A DNA stretch of 20,878 nt, taken from NCBI GenBank assembly GCA_050945155.1, contig JBMNSK010000023.1:1-20878 (forward strand), given 5' to 3'. The position numbers and the translations under genes are program-made. Origin of the DNA: JBMNSK01 sp050945155. Lineage in GTDB: Bacteria; Actinomycetota; Coriobacteriia; Coriobacteriales; Eggerthellaceae. Position 1 is the first letter of the stretch, and every line of letters starts with the position of its first letter. Of the stretch, positions 13,447 through 20,878 are shown in pieces. Under the pieces are notes generated by a model that saw only the letters and a program-made list of their open reading frames with translations, made no database searches and had not been told where the DNA came from.

Positions 13447-15669
13447 ATGAAAATTATTAAGCGCAACGGCGCAGAAGTACCCTTCGATATCACGAAGATT
13501 TCCAATGCAATCAAAGCTGCTAACAATGAAGTCGATGGAGCAGACAAGCTCACCGACCGCCAGGTCGAATATGCTTCTCTCAACGTGCAGGACTCATGCC
13601 GTGACGCAGGCCACACAGTAACAGTTGAAGAAATTCAGGACATGGTCGAAGACGAGATCATGGCCCTCAATAAGTTTGAGGTCGCTCGTAAGTACATCAT
13701 CTACCGCTATGTCCAAAGTCTTAAGCGCCAAAAGAACACCACCGACGACAAGATTCTGAGTCTTATCGAGTGCAATAACGAAGAGGTCAAGCAAGAAAAT
13801 TCGAACAAGAACCCTACCGTAAATTCCGTGCAGCGTGACTATATGGCTGGTGAGGTTTCCAAGGATCTGGCTATGCGCATGCTGCTTCCAAAAGATGTGG
13901 TTGAGGCTCATAACGAAGGCATTATCCACTTCCATGACGCTGACTACTATGCACAGCACATGCACAACTGCGACTTAGTTAACCTCGAAGATATGCTGCA
14001 AAACGGTACGGTTATCTCGGGGACGCTTATTGAGAAGCCGCATAGTTTTTCAACGGCCTGCAATATTGCAACCCAGATCATTGCTCAAGTTGCTTCAAGT
14101 CAATACGGTGGTCAAAGCATCTCGCTTACCCACTTGGCACCTTTCGTAGACGTTAGTCGTAAAAAGATTAAGGAGAGCGCCCTGGCAGAAGCTGAAGCTC
14201 TCGGTGCTGAAATTGATGAGAAGAAAATTGACTATGTTGTTGAAAAGCGCCTGCGTGATGAAATTCGTCGCGGTGTACAGACCATCCAGTACCAGGTTGT
14301 CACCCTTATGACCACCAATGGTCAGGCACCTTTCGTAACGGTTTTCATGTACCTCAATGAAGCGCGCAACGAGACCGAAAAACACGACTTGGCCATGGTA
14401 ATTGAAGAGACGTTGCGCCAACGCTACGAGGGCGTGAAAAACGAAGCCGGTGTTTGGATTACCCCAGCCTTCCCAAAGCTTATCTATGTACTTGAGGAAG
14501 ATAATATTCGTGAAGGTGCTCCGTACTACTATCTCACGAAAATGGCAGCGAAATGCACAGCCAAGCGCATGGTTCCCGACTACATCTCCGAAAAGAAGAT
14601 GCATGAATACAAGCTTTCCAAAGGCGAAGTCGAAGGTGAAGGCGATTGCTATACCTGCATGGGTTGCCGCAGCTTTTTGACTCCCGACCGCAGCGGAAAC
14701 GGCTTCGACAATATTGCTAATGCTGGCAACTATGAACCAGGAAAGCCAAAGTACTACGGCCGCTTCAACCAAGGTGTTGTAACTATCAACCTTCCCGACG
14801 TTGCGCTTTCTGCCCACGGAGATATCGATAGGTTCTGGGAAATCTTTGATGAGCGTCTTGAGCTCTGCCACCGCGCACTGCGTGCACGTCACGACCGTCT
14901 CTGTGGAACGCTTTCTGATGCTGCGCCGATTCTTTGGCAGTATGGAGCCTTGGCTCGTCTGAAAAAGGGTGAGACCATCGACAAGCTGCTCTACGGTGGT
15001 TATTCAACGTTAAGCTTGGGCTACGCTGGTTTATACGAGTGTGTAAAGGCACTCACTGGCCACAGTCACACCGACCCTGACACCACGCCTTTTGCTTTAA
15101 GCATCATGCAGCACATGAACGATAAGTGCCAGGAATGGAAGAAGGCCGAAAACATCGACTACTCACTGTATGGCACCCCACTTGAGAGCACGACCTATAA
15201 GTTCGCCAAAGCACTGCAGCGTCGTTTCGGTGTCATCAAAGGCATTACGGATAAGGGCTATATCACCAACAGCTACCACGTACATGTCACGGAGAAAATC
15301 GATGCCTTTACGAAGCTTAAGTTTGAAAGCGAATTCCAGAAGCTTTCTCCTGGTGGCGCTATCAGCTATGTTGAAGTGCCTAACATGCAGGATAACCTTA
15401 AAGCTGTACTCGATGTCCTCTCATACATCTATGACAACATCATGTACGCTGAGCTCAACACAAAAAGTGACTACTGCCAGGTCTGCGGCTATGATGGCGA
15501 AATTCAGATTGTCGAAGAAGACGGCAAGCTGGAGTGGGAGTGCCCGAAGTGCGGAAACCGCGACCATGACAAGCTCAATGTAGCTCGCAGAACATGCGGA
15601 TATATCGGGACCCAGTTCTGGAACCAAGGACGAACCGAGGAAATCAAAGATCGCGTTTTGCATCTTTAG
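13447..15669 (+). CDS. nrdD: Anaerobic (class III) ribonucleoside-triphosphate reductase NrdD
   Basis: NrdD reduces ribonucleoside triphosphates to deoxy forms without oxygen, using a glycyl radical. The 740 residues are complete. An ATP-cone regulatory domain covers about 1-92 (MKIIKRNGAEVPFDITKI start). MHNCDLVNLEDML holds C175, equivalent in position to the active-site thiyl cysteine of the E. coli enzyme, and CMGCRSFLTPD is typical of the formate-using type. Near the C-terminus are the zinc ligands C677, C680, C699 and C702 and the glycyl radical motif RRTCGYIGTQFW (CGYIG at 717-721). The ATG follows an AGAGG site. nrdG lies 73 bp downstream and NrdR boxes lie upstream, so regulation by NrdR is likely. 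Confidence 0.97.
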   Translation: MKIIKRNGAEVPFDITKISNAIKAANNEVDGADKLTDRQVEYASLNVQDSCRDAGHTVTVEEIQDMVEDEIMALNKFEVARKYIIYRYVQSLKRQKNTTDDKILSLIECNNEEVKQENSNKNPTVNSVQRDYMAGEVSKDLAMRMLLPKDVVEAHNEGIIHFHDADYYAQHMHNCDLVNLEDMLQNGTVISGTLIEKPHSFSTACNIATQIIAQVASSQYGGQSISLTHLAPFVDVSRKKIKESALAEAEALGAEIDEKKIDYVVEKRLRDEIRRGVQTIQYQVVTLMTTNGQAPFVTVFMYLNEARNETEKHDLAMVIEETLRQRYEGVKNEAGVWITPAFPKLIYVLEEDNIREGAPYYYLTKMAAKCTAKRMVPDYISEKKMHEYKLSKGEVEGEGDCYTCMGCRSFLTPDRSGNGFDNIANAGNYEPGKPKYYGRFNQGVVTINLPDVALSAHGDIDRFWEIFDERLELCHRALRARHDRLCGTLSDAAPILWQYGALARLKKGETIDKLLYGGYSTLSLGYAGLYECVKALTGHSHTDPDTTPFALSIMQHMNDKCQEWKKAENIDYSLYGTPLESTTYKFAKALQRRFGVIKGITDKGYITNSYHVHVTEKIDAFTKLKFESEFQKLSPGGAISYVEVPNMQDNLKAVLDVLSYIYDNIMYAELNTKSDYCQVCGYDGEIQIVEEDGKLEWECPKCGNRDHDKLNVARRTCGYIGTQFWNQGRTEEIKDRVLHL

Positions 15670-15683
15670 ATAAAGAATCCGAC

Positions 15684-15725
15684 AAGCGCCTGTCTTCCCC
15701 CCCCTGTACACGTAAACAGGCGCTT
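15684..15725 (+). repeat. 10-bp inverted repeat with C-run loop between nrdD and nrdG
   Basis: AAGCGCCTGT (15684-15693) and ACAGGCGCTT (15716-15725) are perfect inverted repeats with a 22-nt loop holding eight consecutive C residues (15697-15704). The second arm ends 17 nt before the nrdG ATG. No T-run follows. As RNA it would form a GC-rich hairpin that could protect nrdD mRNA or tune nrdG expression. Arm length and spacer length equal those of the repeat at 13056-13097. Confidence 0.6.
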
Positions 15726-15742
15726 CGAGGATCAAACTAGGT

Positions 15743-16291
15743 ATGAACTATTCCGAGATAAAATACTGCGATATTGCTAATGGAGAAGGTGTACGCACAA
15801 GCCTTTTCGTCTCTGGGTGCCGTCGCGGGTGTCCACACTGCTTTAATAAAGAAACCTGGTCTTTTACCTACGGAAAACCATTTACTCAAGAAACTGAAGA
15901 CGCCATTTTAGAAAGCTTGAAGCCTCCCTACATTGAAGGTTTAACACTGCTCGGTGGCGAACCGATGGAACTGGAAAACCAGGAAGGGCTCGTCTGTTTC
16001 GTTGAACGTGTCCGTAAAGCTTTTCCCGATAAGACCATCTGGTGCTTTACAGGAATGCTCTATGAAGACCTGCTTGAGGGAGGGCCATTTCATGGGCCCT
16101 ATACCGACCGACTCCTTGCCTGTATTGATGTGCTTATTGATGGCCCGTTCGAAATTGAGAACTACAGCATCGATTTAAGGTTTAAAGGCTCGAGTAATCA
16201 ACGCATCATCGACCTTGCCGCCTCGCGAAAAGCCAGTAAAGTCGTTTTGTGGGAAGACGACCCAGCGCTGCTCCACGGTCCTATCCTCTAA
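15743..16291 (+). CDS. nrdG: Anaerobic ribonucleotide reductase activating protein NrdG
   Basis: NrdG is the radical SAM activase that installs the glycyl radical on NrdD. The 182 residues show the cluster motif CRRGCPHC (C26, C30, C33), in the family context GEGVRTSLFVSGC, followed by NKETW. The SAM-binding GGEP is at 71-74 and CFTG follows near 116. Length is slightly above the E. coli protein (154), with extra residues at the C-terminus. The ATG at 15743 has only a modest ribosome site (GAGG about 12 nt upstream). It sits directly after nrdD, and the inverted repeat between them does not look like a terminator, so co-transcription is expected. Confidence 0.95.
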   Translation: MNYSEIKYCDIANGEGVRTSLFVSGCRRGCPHCFNKETWSFTYGKPFTQETEDAILESLKPPYIEGLTLLGGEPMELENQEGLVCFVERVRKAFPDKTIWCFTGMLYEDLLEGGPFHGPYTDRLLACIDVLIDGPFEIENYSIDLRFKGSSNQRIIDLAASRKASKVVLWEDDPALLHGPIL

Positions 16292-16321
16292 AACTCCGTT
16301 GCCACCAACTGAAATACTGAA

Positions 16322-16381
16322 TTTAGGCTACCAAGTGGCCTAAAAACTTATGCCCCCATACCCCCGACAGTAACGATGTCG
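16322..16381 (+). other. Intergenic hairpins and C-tracts between nrdG and the radical SAM gene
   Basis: TTTAGGC (16322-16328) and GCCTAAA (16338-16344) form a 7-bp stem with a 9-nt loop just after nrdG, but A residues rather than T follow, so termination is doubtful. Two C5 tracts (16353-16357 and 16361-16365) and a 5-bp inverted repeat CGACA/TGTCG (16365-16369 with 16377-16381) follow, upstream of the promoter of the next gene. Confidence 0.35.
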
Positions 16382-16401
16382 AAACGAGATTTCTTGACAC
16401 A

Positions 16402-16430
16402 TTGTCTATTTTCAAATCGGGTGATATAAC
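16402..16430 (+). promoter_or_regulatory. Promoter of the radical SAM gene
   Basis: TTGTCT (16402-16407) and TATAAC (16425-16430) are separated by 17 bp, with TGA directly before the -10 (extended -10). Transcription would begin near 16437, giving a leader of about 89 nt before the ATG at 16526. The leader holds a 7-bp GAGTTTT/AAAACTC inverted repeat around the palindrome TTTCAATTGAAA. Confidence 0.55.
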
Positions 16431-16525
16431 CGAAAAAGAATAGGGTGAGGAGTTTTCTCTTTCAATTGAAAAAACTCTGTTTCTCTGGAGATAAAAGCCT
16501 CTTGAACTGCGAGAAGGGTATAGCA

Positions 16526-17875
16526 ATGATCAAAGAAAATCTCACGGATTTAGCCGTTCGTAAGACCATATCAATGATTCGCAACAATCCTGATCGTATG
16601 ATTCCACTGCTCCTCAACCTGATGGATAAGCTTTCCCATGGTGAGTTCCCCATACAACGCCAAGTCATTCGGGAGCGCTTCTCGGACAAGGATTCAAACG
16701 TTTATCAAATGGTCATGCGCGTAATCAATAACATCGACCCCTGCTTCTTGAAAATGGGTGAGAATTTCGCATCATCTGCTACCTTTGACGGGTGGGCAAA
16801 GCAAAGCGAGTTACGCGAAAAGTATGGCTGCAATATTCCTTGGGCTATCCTGCTCGACCCAACGAGTGCCTGCAATCTGCACTGCGTTGGATGTTGGGCA
16901 GCAGATTACGGCAACAGGCTCAACCTTAGTTTTGATGACATCGACAGCATCATCACCCAAGGTAAAGAACTCGGCGTCTACATGTATATCTACACAGGCG
17001 GCGAACCTCTTATTCGTAAGAAAGACATCATCGACCTCTGCGAGAAACACAGCGACTGTGTCTTCCTTTGCTTCACGAACGGAACCCTCATTGACCAGGA
17101 ATTCTGTGATGAGGTAAAGCGAGTTGGCAACTTTGTCCCAGCATTTAGCCTTGAAGGAGACAGAGAATCAACGGATAGCCGTCGTGGTAAGGGTGTGTAT
17201 GACCAGGTAACTGCTGCCATGGCACTCATGAAGGAAAACAGAATGCCCTTCGGCGTTTCTTGCTGCTATACCTCGGAAAACTATGATTCAGTTTCTTCTG
17301 ATGCTTATATCGACGACATTATTGAACGAGGAGCTTACTTTGTCTGGTACTTCCACTATATGCCTGTTGGATCTGATGCCAATATCCACCTCATGGTAAG
17401 CCCGGAGCAACGTGAGGGCATGTATCACACCATCCGTCGGTGGCGCGATACCAAGCCTATATTCCCCATGGACTTCCAAAACGACGGTCAGTATGTCCAA
17501 GGCTGCATCGCCGGTGGAAGGCGTTATTTGCACATCAATGCTGCAGGTGATGTGGACCCCTGCGTTTTCATTCACTTCAGCGATTCAAATATTCATGAAG
17601 TTTCTCTGCTTGAAGCGCTACAAAACCCGCTCTTCATGGCGTATTACAACGGGCAGCCCTTCAACGACAATTACCTCTTGCCGTGCCCGATGCTCGAAAA
17701 CCCCCAGGCTCTTCGCGACATTATTCATAAAACTGGTGCGAAATCTTCGAACCTGGAGGGCGAAGAGACCGTTGAGCTTTTATGCTCAAGGTGTGACAAG
17801 TATGCCGAGCATTGGAAACCGGTTGCAGAAAAACTTTGGGCTATCGACCACAAGGCTGGCCCCTTCGGGCACTAA
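16526..17875 (+). CDS. Radical SAM protein with SPASM-like C-terminal cysteines, function unknown
   Basis: The 449-residue enzyme has a helical N-terminal domain (1-100) of no known role and a radical SAM core. The cluster motif is CNLHCVGC (C116, C120, C123) after LLDPTSA, and the SAM-binding motif is TGGEP (157-161). The C-terminal part carries C327, C346 (in GDVDPC), C387 and CSRC (C420, C423), a spacing like a reduced SPASM or twitch domain that would bind one auxiliary iron-sulfur cluster. The ATG at 16526 follows GAAGGG and fits the promoter; the in-frame GTG at 16445 lies too near the predicted transcript start. SPASM proteins often modify peptides or activate enzymes, but no small peptide substrate gene is seen nearby. 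It follows nrdG by 234 bp and converges on fabZ. Confidence 0.85.
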   Translation: MIKENLTDLAVRKTISMIRNNPDRMIPLLLNLMDKLSHGEFPIQRQVIRERFSDKDSNVYQMVMRVINNIDPCFLKMGENFASSATFDGWAKQSELREKYGCNIPWAILLDPTSACNLHCVGCWAADYGNRLNLSFDDIDSIITQGKELGVYMYIYTGGEPLIRKKDIIDLCEKHSDCVFLCFTNGTLIDQEFCDEVKRVGNFVPAFSLEGDRESTDSRRGKGVYDQVTAAMALMKENRMPFGVSCCYTSENYDSVSSDAYIDDIIERGAYFVWYFHYMPVGSDANIHLMVSPEQREGMYHTIRRWRDTKPIFPMDFQNDGQYVQGCIAGGRRYLHINAAGDVDPCVFIHFSDSNIHEVSLLEALQNPLFMAYYNGQPFNDNYLLPCPMLENPQALRDIIHKTGAKSSNLEGEETVELLCSRCDKYAEHWKPVAEKLWAIDHKAGPFGH

Positions 17876-17896
17876 GCCTAAAACTTCTGGGTGGTG

Positions 17897-18322
17897 CTAC
17901 TGAATAGCGAAGCTCAGTTCCGCAACGCAAGCAACTTCGCCATCCACCGTGGCGCGCGCTTTTCCGAATCCAACCGGGCCACGCATCTCAGTGAGTTCAC
18001 ACTCGAGCTCAAGGGTGTCTCCCGGAACAACTTGGCGTTTGAAACGGCACTTTTTAACGCCGCCGAAAAGGGCAATCTTTCCCTGCATCTCGGGAAGGGA
18101 AAGGATGGCAACTGCCCCTGCTTGGGCAAGCGCCTCTAAGATAAGCACACCCGGCATAACCGGGTAATCAGGAAAGTGTCCCTGGAAGAAATACTCATTG
18201 GCAGTGACGTTTTTGACCGCGCGCACCCACTTGCCCTCTTCTCCGTCAACAACTTTGTCGATGAGTAAAAAGGGATAGCGATGAGGCAGGATTTCTTTAA
18301 TCTCCGTATTCGAAAGCTGCAT
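17897..18322 (-). CDS. fabZ: 3-hydroxyacyl-ACP dehydratase FabZ
   Basis: FabZ removes water from 3-hydroxyacyl-ACP in each round of type II fatty acid elongation. The 141-residue hot-dog-fold protein begins with the family pattern EIKEILPHRYPFLLIDKV and has catalytic H49 in GHFPDYPVMPGVL and E63 in LILEALAQAG. A GAAGAGGAG ribosome site precedes the ATG. It is the last gene of the fab operon, 50 bp after fabF. Only 21 bp separate it from the convergent radical SAM gene, and I see no clear terminator there. Confidence 0.96.
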   Translation of the reverse strand: MQLSNTEIKEILPHRYPFLLIDKVVDGEEGKWVRAVKNVTANEYFFQGHFPDYPVMPGVLILEALAQAGAVAILSLPEMQGKIALFGGVKKCRFKRQVVPGDTLELECELTEMRGPVGFGKARATVDGEVACVAELSFAIQ

Positions 18323-18372
18323 GATTTCTCCTCTTCCCTACGCTGCCAAAAACTTCGTCATTTCCGACGCTG

Positions 18373-19623
18373 CTAAACTGAGCCGTTCCACTTCTTAAAA
18401 ATAAGAGAGGTATTATGGCCACCAAAGCCGAGGTTATCCGAAAGCGCATAATTTACTTCTTCGCTTCTACCCTCATTTACAACCAGATTTAAGTCACAAG
18501 CTGGGTCGGCTACCTCGTAATTGATGGTCGGCAGAATATAGTTCTCCTCAACTGTCTTGCAGGAGAAAATAGCTTCAACAGCGCCCGTTGCGCCGAGCAG
18601 GTGTCCGGTCATCGACTTGGTAGAACTCACCGGAATTTCGGTATCCTCGCCGAAGACGCGTTTGATAGCCAAAGTTTCACACGAATCATTGAGCTGCGTT
18701 GATGTTCCATGCGCATTGATATAGTCAATGGCTGCAGGCTCTATGCCCGCATCCTCAAGTGCAAGCTCCATGCTGCGCGCACAGCCATCGCCCTCTGGAT
18801 CAGGGGCGGTAATGTGGTAAGCGTCGCAGGTAGCGCCATAGCCAACGCATTCGGCGTAGATATGAGCGCCACGAGCTAAGGCGTGTTCGAGCTCCTCCAA
18901 GATAAAAATGCCAGCACCTTCGCCTAGAACAAAACCACTGCGCTCTTTATCAAAGGGAATAGAAGCTCGCTTCACATCTGTCGTGGTGGTAAGAGCTGTC
19001 ATTGCTGTAAAGCCGCCAATGGCAAGTGGGGTAACACAGCTTTCGCTTCCTCCTGCAAACATAAGGTCTGCGCCACCATTACGAATAAGGTGGAAAGCCT
19101 CGCCAATAGCATGCGCACCGCCTGCGCAGGCGGTAACGACGCAGTAATTTACTCCCTTAAAGCCATATTTAATGGCAATGGTACCTGCGGCAATATTGGT
19201 AATAACCATGGGAATGAAGTGCGGAGATACTCGGTCAAAACCCTTATCCATACCACGCAGATGGTTTGTCTCAATATCGCTTAAGCTTCCAATACCCGAA
19301 GAGACAATAACACCACACCGCGTTGGATCTTCTTTTTCCATATTGATACCGCTCGATGCAAAAGCCTCAGCAGAGGCAATCATGGCAAGTTGGGTAAAGC
19401 GTGCCATCTTGCGTGCGTCGCGCTTCTCAATATAGGCGGTAACGTCGAGGTCTTTTACTTCACCCGCAAGACTAACCTTCATATCTGCAGAGTCGTATTG
19501 AGTAATAGGACCGATACCGCAGGTGCCCGCCTTAGCGGCGTTCCATGTCTCTGCGACTGAATGTCCGATAGGAGTAACCGCTCCCATACCAGTAACTACG
19601 ACACGCCTTGGATTATTTGCCAT
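18373..19623 (-). CDS. fabF: 3-oxoacyl-ACP synthase II FabF
   Basis: FabF condenses malonyl-ACP with acyl-ACP to extend the chain by two carbons. The 416 residues carry the full KAS II triad: C166 in TACAGG, H305 in INAHGTST and H341 in STKSMTGHLLGATGA. The start MANNPRRVVVTGMGAVTPIG is typical, and the ATG at 19623 has AGGAGGG upstream; an in-frame extension to 19704 runs back into fabG and is not real. It lies 61 bp after fabG in the fab operon. It probably also handles longer acyl chains, as known for the family. Confidence 0.97.
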   Translation of the reverse strand: MANNPRRVVVTGMGAVTPIGHSVAETWNAAKAGTCGIGPITQYDSADMKVSLAGEVKDLDVTAYIEKRDARKMARFTQLAMIASAEAFASSGINMEKEDPTRCGVIVSSGIGSLSDIETNHLRGMDKGFDRVSPHFIPMVITNIAAGTIAIKYGFKGVNYCVVTACAGGAHAIGEAFHLIRNGGADLMFAGGSESCVTPLAIGGFTAMTALTTTTDVKRASIPFDKERSGFVLGEGAGIFILEELEHALARGAHIYAECVGYGATCDAYHITAPDPEGDGCARSMELALEDAGIEPAAIDYINAHGTSTQLNDSCETLAIKRVFGEDTEIPVSSTKSMTGHLLGATGAVEAIFSCKTVEENYILPTINYEVADPACDLNLVVNEGRSEEVNYALSDNLGFGGHNTSLIFKKWNGSV

Positions 19624-19684
19624 TGTGTGTATCCCTCCTACGCACAATTTGATGTAAATCGTACTCCTTGCTGCAAGTTCCATC

Positions 19685-20425
19685 TTACATGGCAAGTCCG
19701 CCATCTACCTGGAGGACCTGTCCGGTAATATAAGCTGCTTCATCACTTGCAAGAAAACAAATTGCATTTGCCACATCTTGCGCCGTACCTAAAACGCCGA
19801 GTGGAATTTCCTTTTTCACCTGAGCTACCTGGTCTTCAGAAAGTTGGGCAGTCATATCGGTTTGGATGAACCCGGGGGCAACCGCATTAACCGTAACGTT
19901 TCTACGTCCAAGCTCCTTTGCAAATGACTTAGTCATTCCCACGACGCCAGCCTTGGAAGCTGCATAATTAATCTGTCCAGCGTTACCATGCAGGCCAACA
20001 ACGCTGCTCATATTAATGATGCGGCCATAGCGCTTTCGCATCATTGCCTTTCCGGCGTACTTCATGCAGAGAAAGACCCCACGTAAGTTAGTTTCGATAA
20101 CCGCATCAAAGTCTTCCTCGGACATGCGCACTGCCAAATCATCACGTGTGATACCCGCATTGTTTACCAAAATATCAAGGTGTCCAAAGCGGTCGATAAC
20201 GGCATCAATAAGCGCTGAGGCTTCTTCAGCAGATGCTGAATTCGCCTTCATAGAAAAGACCTCTGCGCTAAGCTGCCTTAGTTCGTCTTCGGTTTCTTTG
20301 GCCGCTTCGGTGTTGCCTGCATAGGAAAACGCTACCTGAGCCCCGCGCCGGGCAAACTCCAAACAGGTCTGCCGTCCAATTCCACGGCTTCCACCAGTAA
20401 CGAGAACAACCTTATTCTCAAACAT
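19685..20425 (-). CDS. fabG: 3-oxoacyl-ACP reductase FabG
   Basis: FabG reduces 3-oxoacyl-ACP with NADPH. The 246-residue short-chain dehydrogenase shows the nucleotide loop TGGSRGIG (10-17), NNAG (88-91), the active-site N113, S141, Y154 and K158 (YAASK), and the C-terminal TGQVLQVDGGLAM. Its ATG directly abuts the fabD stop (TAGATG), with GAGGAG inside the end of fabD as the ribosome site, so the two are translationally coupled. Operon context separates it from the many FabG-like dehydrogenases and makes the fatty acid role secure. Confidence 0.97.
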   Translation of the reverse strand: MFENKVVLVTGGSRGIGRQTCLEFARRGAQVAFSYAGNTEAAKETEDELRQLSAEVFSMKANSASAEEASALIDAVIDRFGHLDILVNNAGITRDDLAVRMSEEDFDAVIETNLRGVFLCMKYAGKAMMRKRYGRIINMSSVVGLHGNAGQINYAASKAGVVGMTKSFAKELGRRNVTVNAVAPGFIQTDMTAQLSEDQVAQVKKEIPLGVLGTAQDVANAICFLASDEAAYITGQVLQVDGGLAM

Positions 20426-20878
20426 CTAGTCCATCTCCTCGAGTGCTGTTATCGTTGCTTCAAGGCTCACACAGTCTTCTACCTGAAAAACGCGCATGTC
20501 ACGCACTGTTTTTTTCACCAGCTTAGAAAGAGCCTTACCGGGCCCAATTTCGACAATAGTATCAACACCACAGTCGGCCATATAGCGCACGCTGTCATCA
20601 AAGTGAATGCTTGTCTGCACCTGCAGTTCGAGCATCTGAGCAACCGTTTTGCCTTCTTCGAGTGGTCGTGCGGTCGCATTAAAGATGACCGGCACCTCCA
20701 TGGGGTGGAAGGTGGTTTCTAAGAACCGCGTATGAAGCGCTTCTGCCGCCGGCTTCATAAGGCTTGTATGGAACGGGCCAGAAACCGCAAGGGGAATACA
20801 CCGCTTTGCACCAGATTCTTTCGCAAGGTCTGAAGCATAGGAAACTGCAGCTTTCTCTCCTGAAATAACAATCTGCCC
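20426..20878 (-). CDS. fabD: Malonyl-CoA:ACP transacylase FabD, C-terminal part (cut by window edge)
   Basis: The last 150 residues of FabD run from the window edge, in frame, to a TAG at 20426. FabD loads malonyl groups onto acyl carrier protein. The fragment begins GQIVISG and contains the catalytic histidine in VSGPFHTSLMKPA (His at fragment residue 37). GPGKALSKLVKK lies near the C-terminus, as in the family. The active-site serine (GHSLGE) lies outside the window. The gene continues upstream past 20878. Confidence 0.95.
   Translation of the reverse strand, partial: GQIVISGEKAAVSYASDLAKESGAKRCIPLAVSGPFHTSLMKPAAEALHTRFLETTFHPMEVPVIFNATARPLEEGKTVAQMLELQVQTSIHFDDSVRYMADCGVDTIVEIGPGKALSKLVKKTVRDMRVFQVEDCVSLEATITALEEMD

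Noticed and set aside
14095..14892. Long antisense ORF inside nrdD (265 codons)
   Set aside because: It is the mirror of a highly conserved coding region, with no ribosome site and no recognisable protein features.
17858..17896. Terminator between the radical SAM gene and fabZ
   Set aside because: GCCC/GGGC can pair at the end of the coding region, but the stem is four bases and no T-run follows.
19624..19704. Extended FabF start overlapping fabG
   Set aside because: The family start and ribosome site point to ATG 19623.
1..20878. Mobile element, defence system, CRISPR array or biosynthetic cluster
   Set aside because: No transposase, integrase, Cas, toxin-antitoxin or restriction gene, spaced direct repeats or precursor peptide gene was seen; base composition looks even throughout.

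Overview
The window (about 20.9 kb, roughly 47% GC by eye) reads as an ordinary chromosomal segment of an anaerobic bacterium with actinobacterial-style codon use. Gene content and protein style suggest a Coriobacteriia member (Atopobium/Lancefieldella/Olsenella-like). This is an inference from resemblance, not a database result. I see no transposase, integrase, phage gene, CRISPR array, tRNA or rRNA.

Layout from left to right. Positions 1-193 hold a strong terminator from a gene outside the window, then the upstream region of a GNAT acetyltransferase (194-679, +). On the minus strand follow a methionine ABC importer pair metN-metI (2285-749), with no substrate-binding gene beside it, and a panC-panS pair (4274-2426) for pantothenate synthesis and probable pantoate/ketopantoate uptake. 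Next is a two-gene heterodimeric ABC exporter (8171-4379) with one degenerate ATP site. The plus strand then carries a second GNAT protein and an unknown single-pass membrane protein (8329-9643). Facing these on the minus strand are a divergent TrpF-like isomerase, a hypothetical protein, a lipoprotein, and both subunits of a class I [4Fe-4S] fumarase (12966-9662).

A 480-bp divergent intergenic region separates the fumarase from nrdD. It holds NrdR-type boxes and several inverted repeats. On the plus strand nrdD and nrdG (anaerobic class III ribonucleotide reductase and its activase) are followed by a radical SAM/SPASM-like protein of unknown role with its own good promoter. The window ends with a minus-strand fatty-acid operon, fabD(partial)-fabG-fabF-fabZ, convergent with the radical SAM gene.

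Together the genes describe anaerobic metabolism: oxygen-sensitive dNTP synthesis, an oxygen-sensitive fumarase, two radical SAM enzymes, type II fatty acid synthesis, and import of methionine and a pantothenate precursor. I found no clear new multi-gene system. The best leads are the radical SAM gene beside nrdDG, the TrpF-like protein with altered phosphate-binding motifs, the panC-panS pair, the metNI pair whose ATPase lacks the usual regulatory domain, and two inverted repeats of identical geometry on either side of nrdD.
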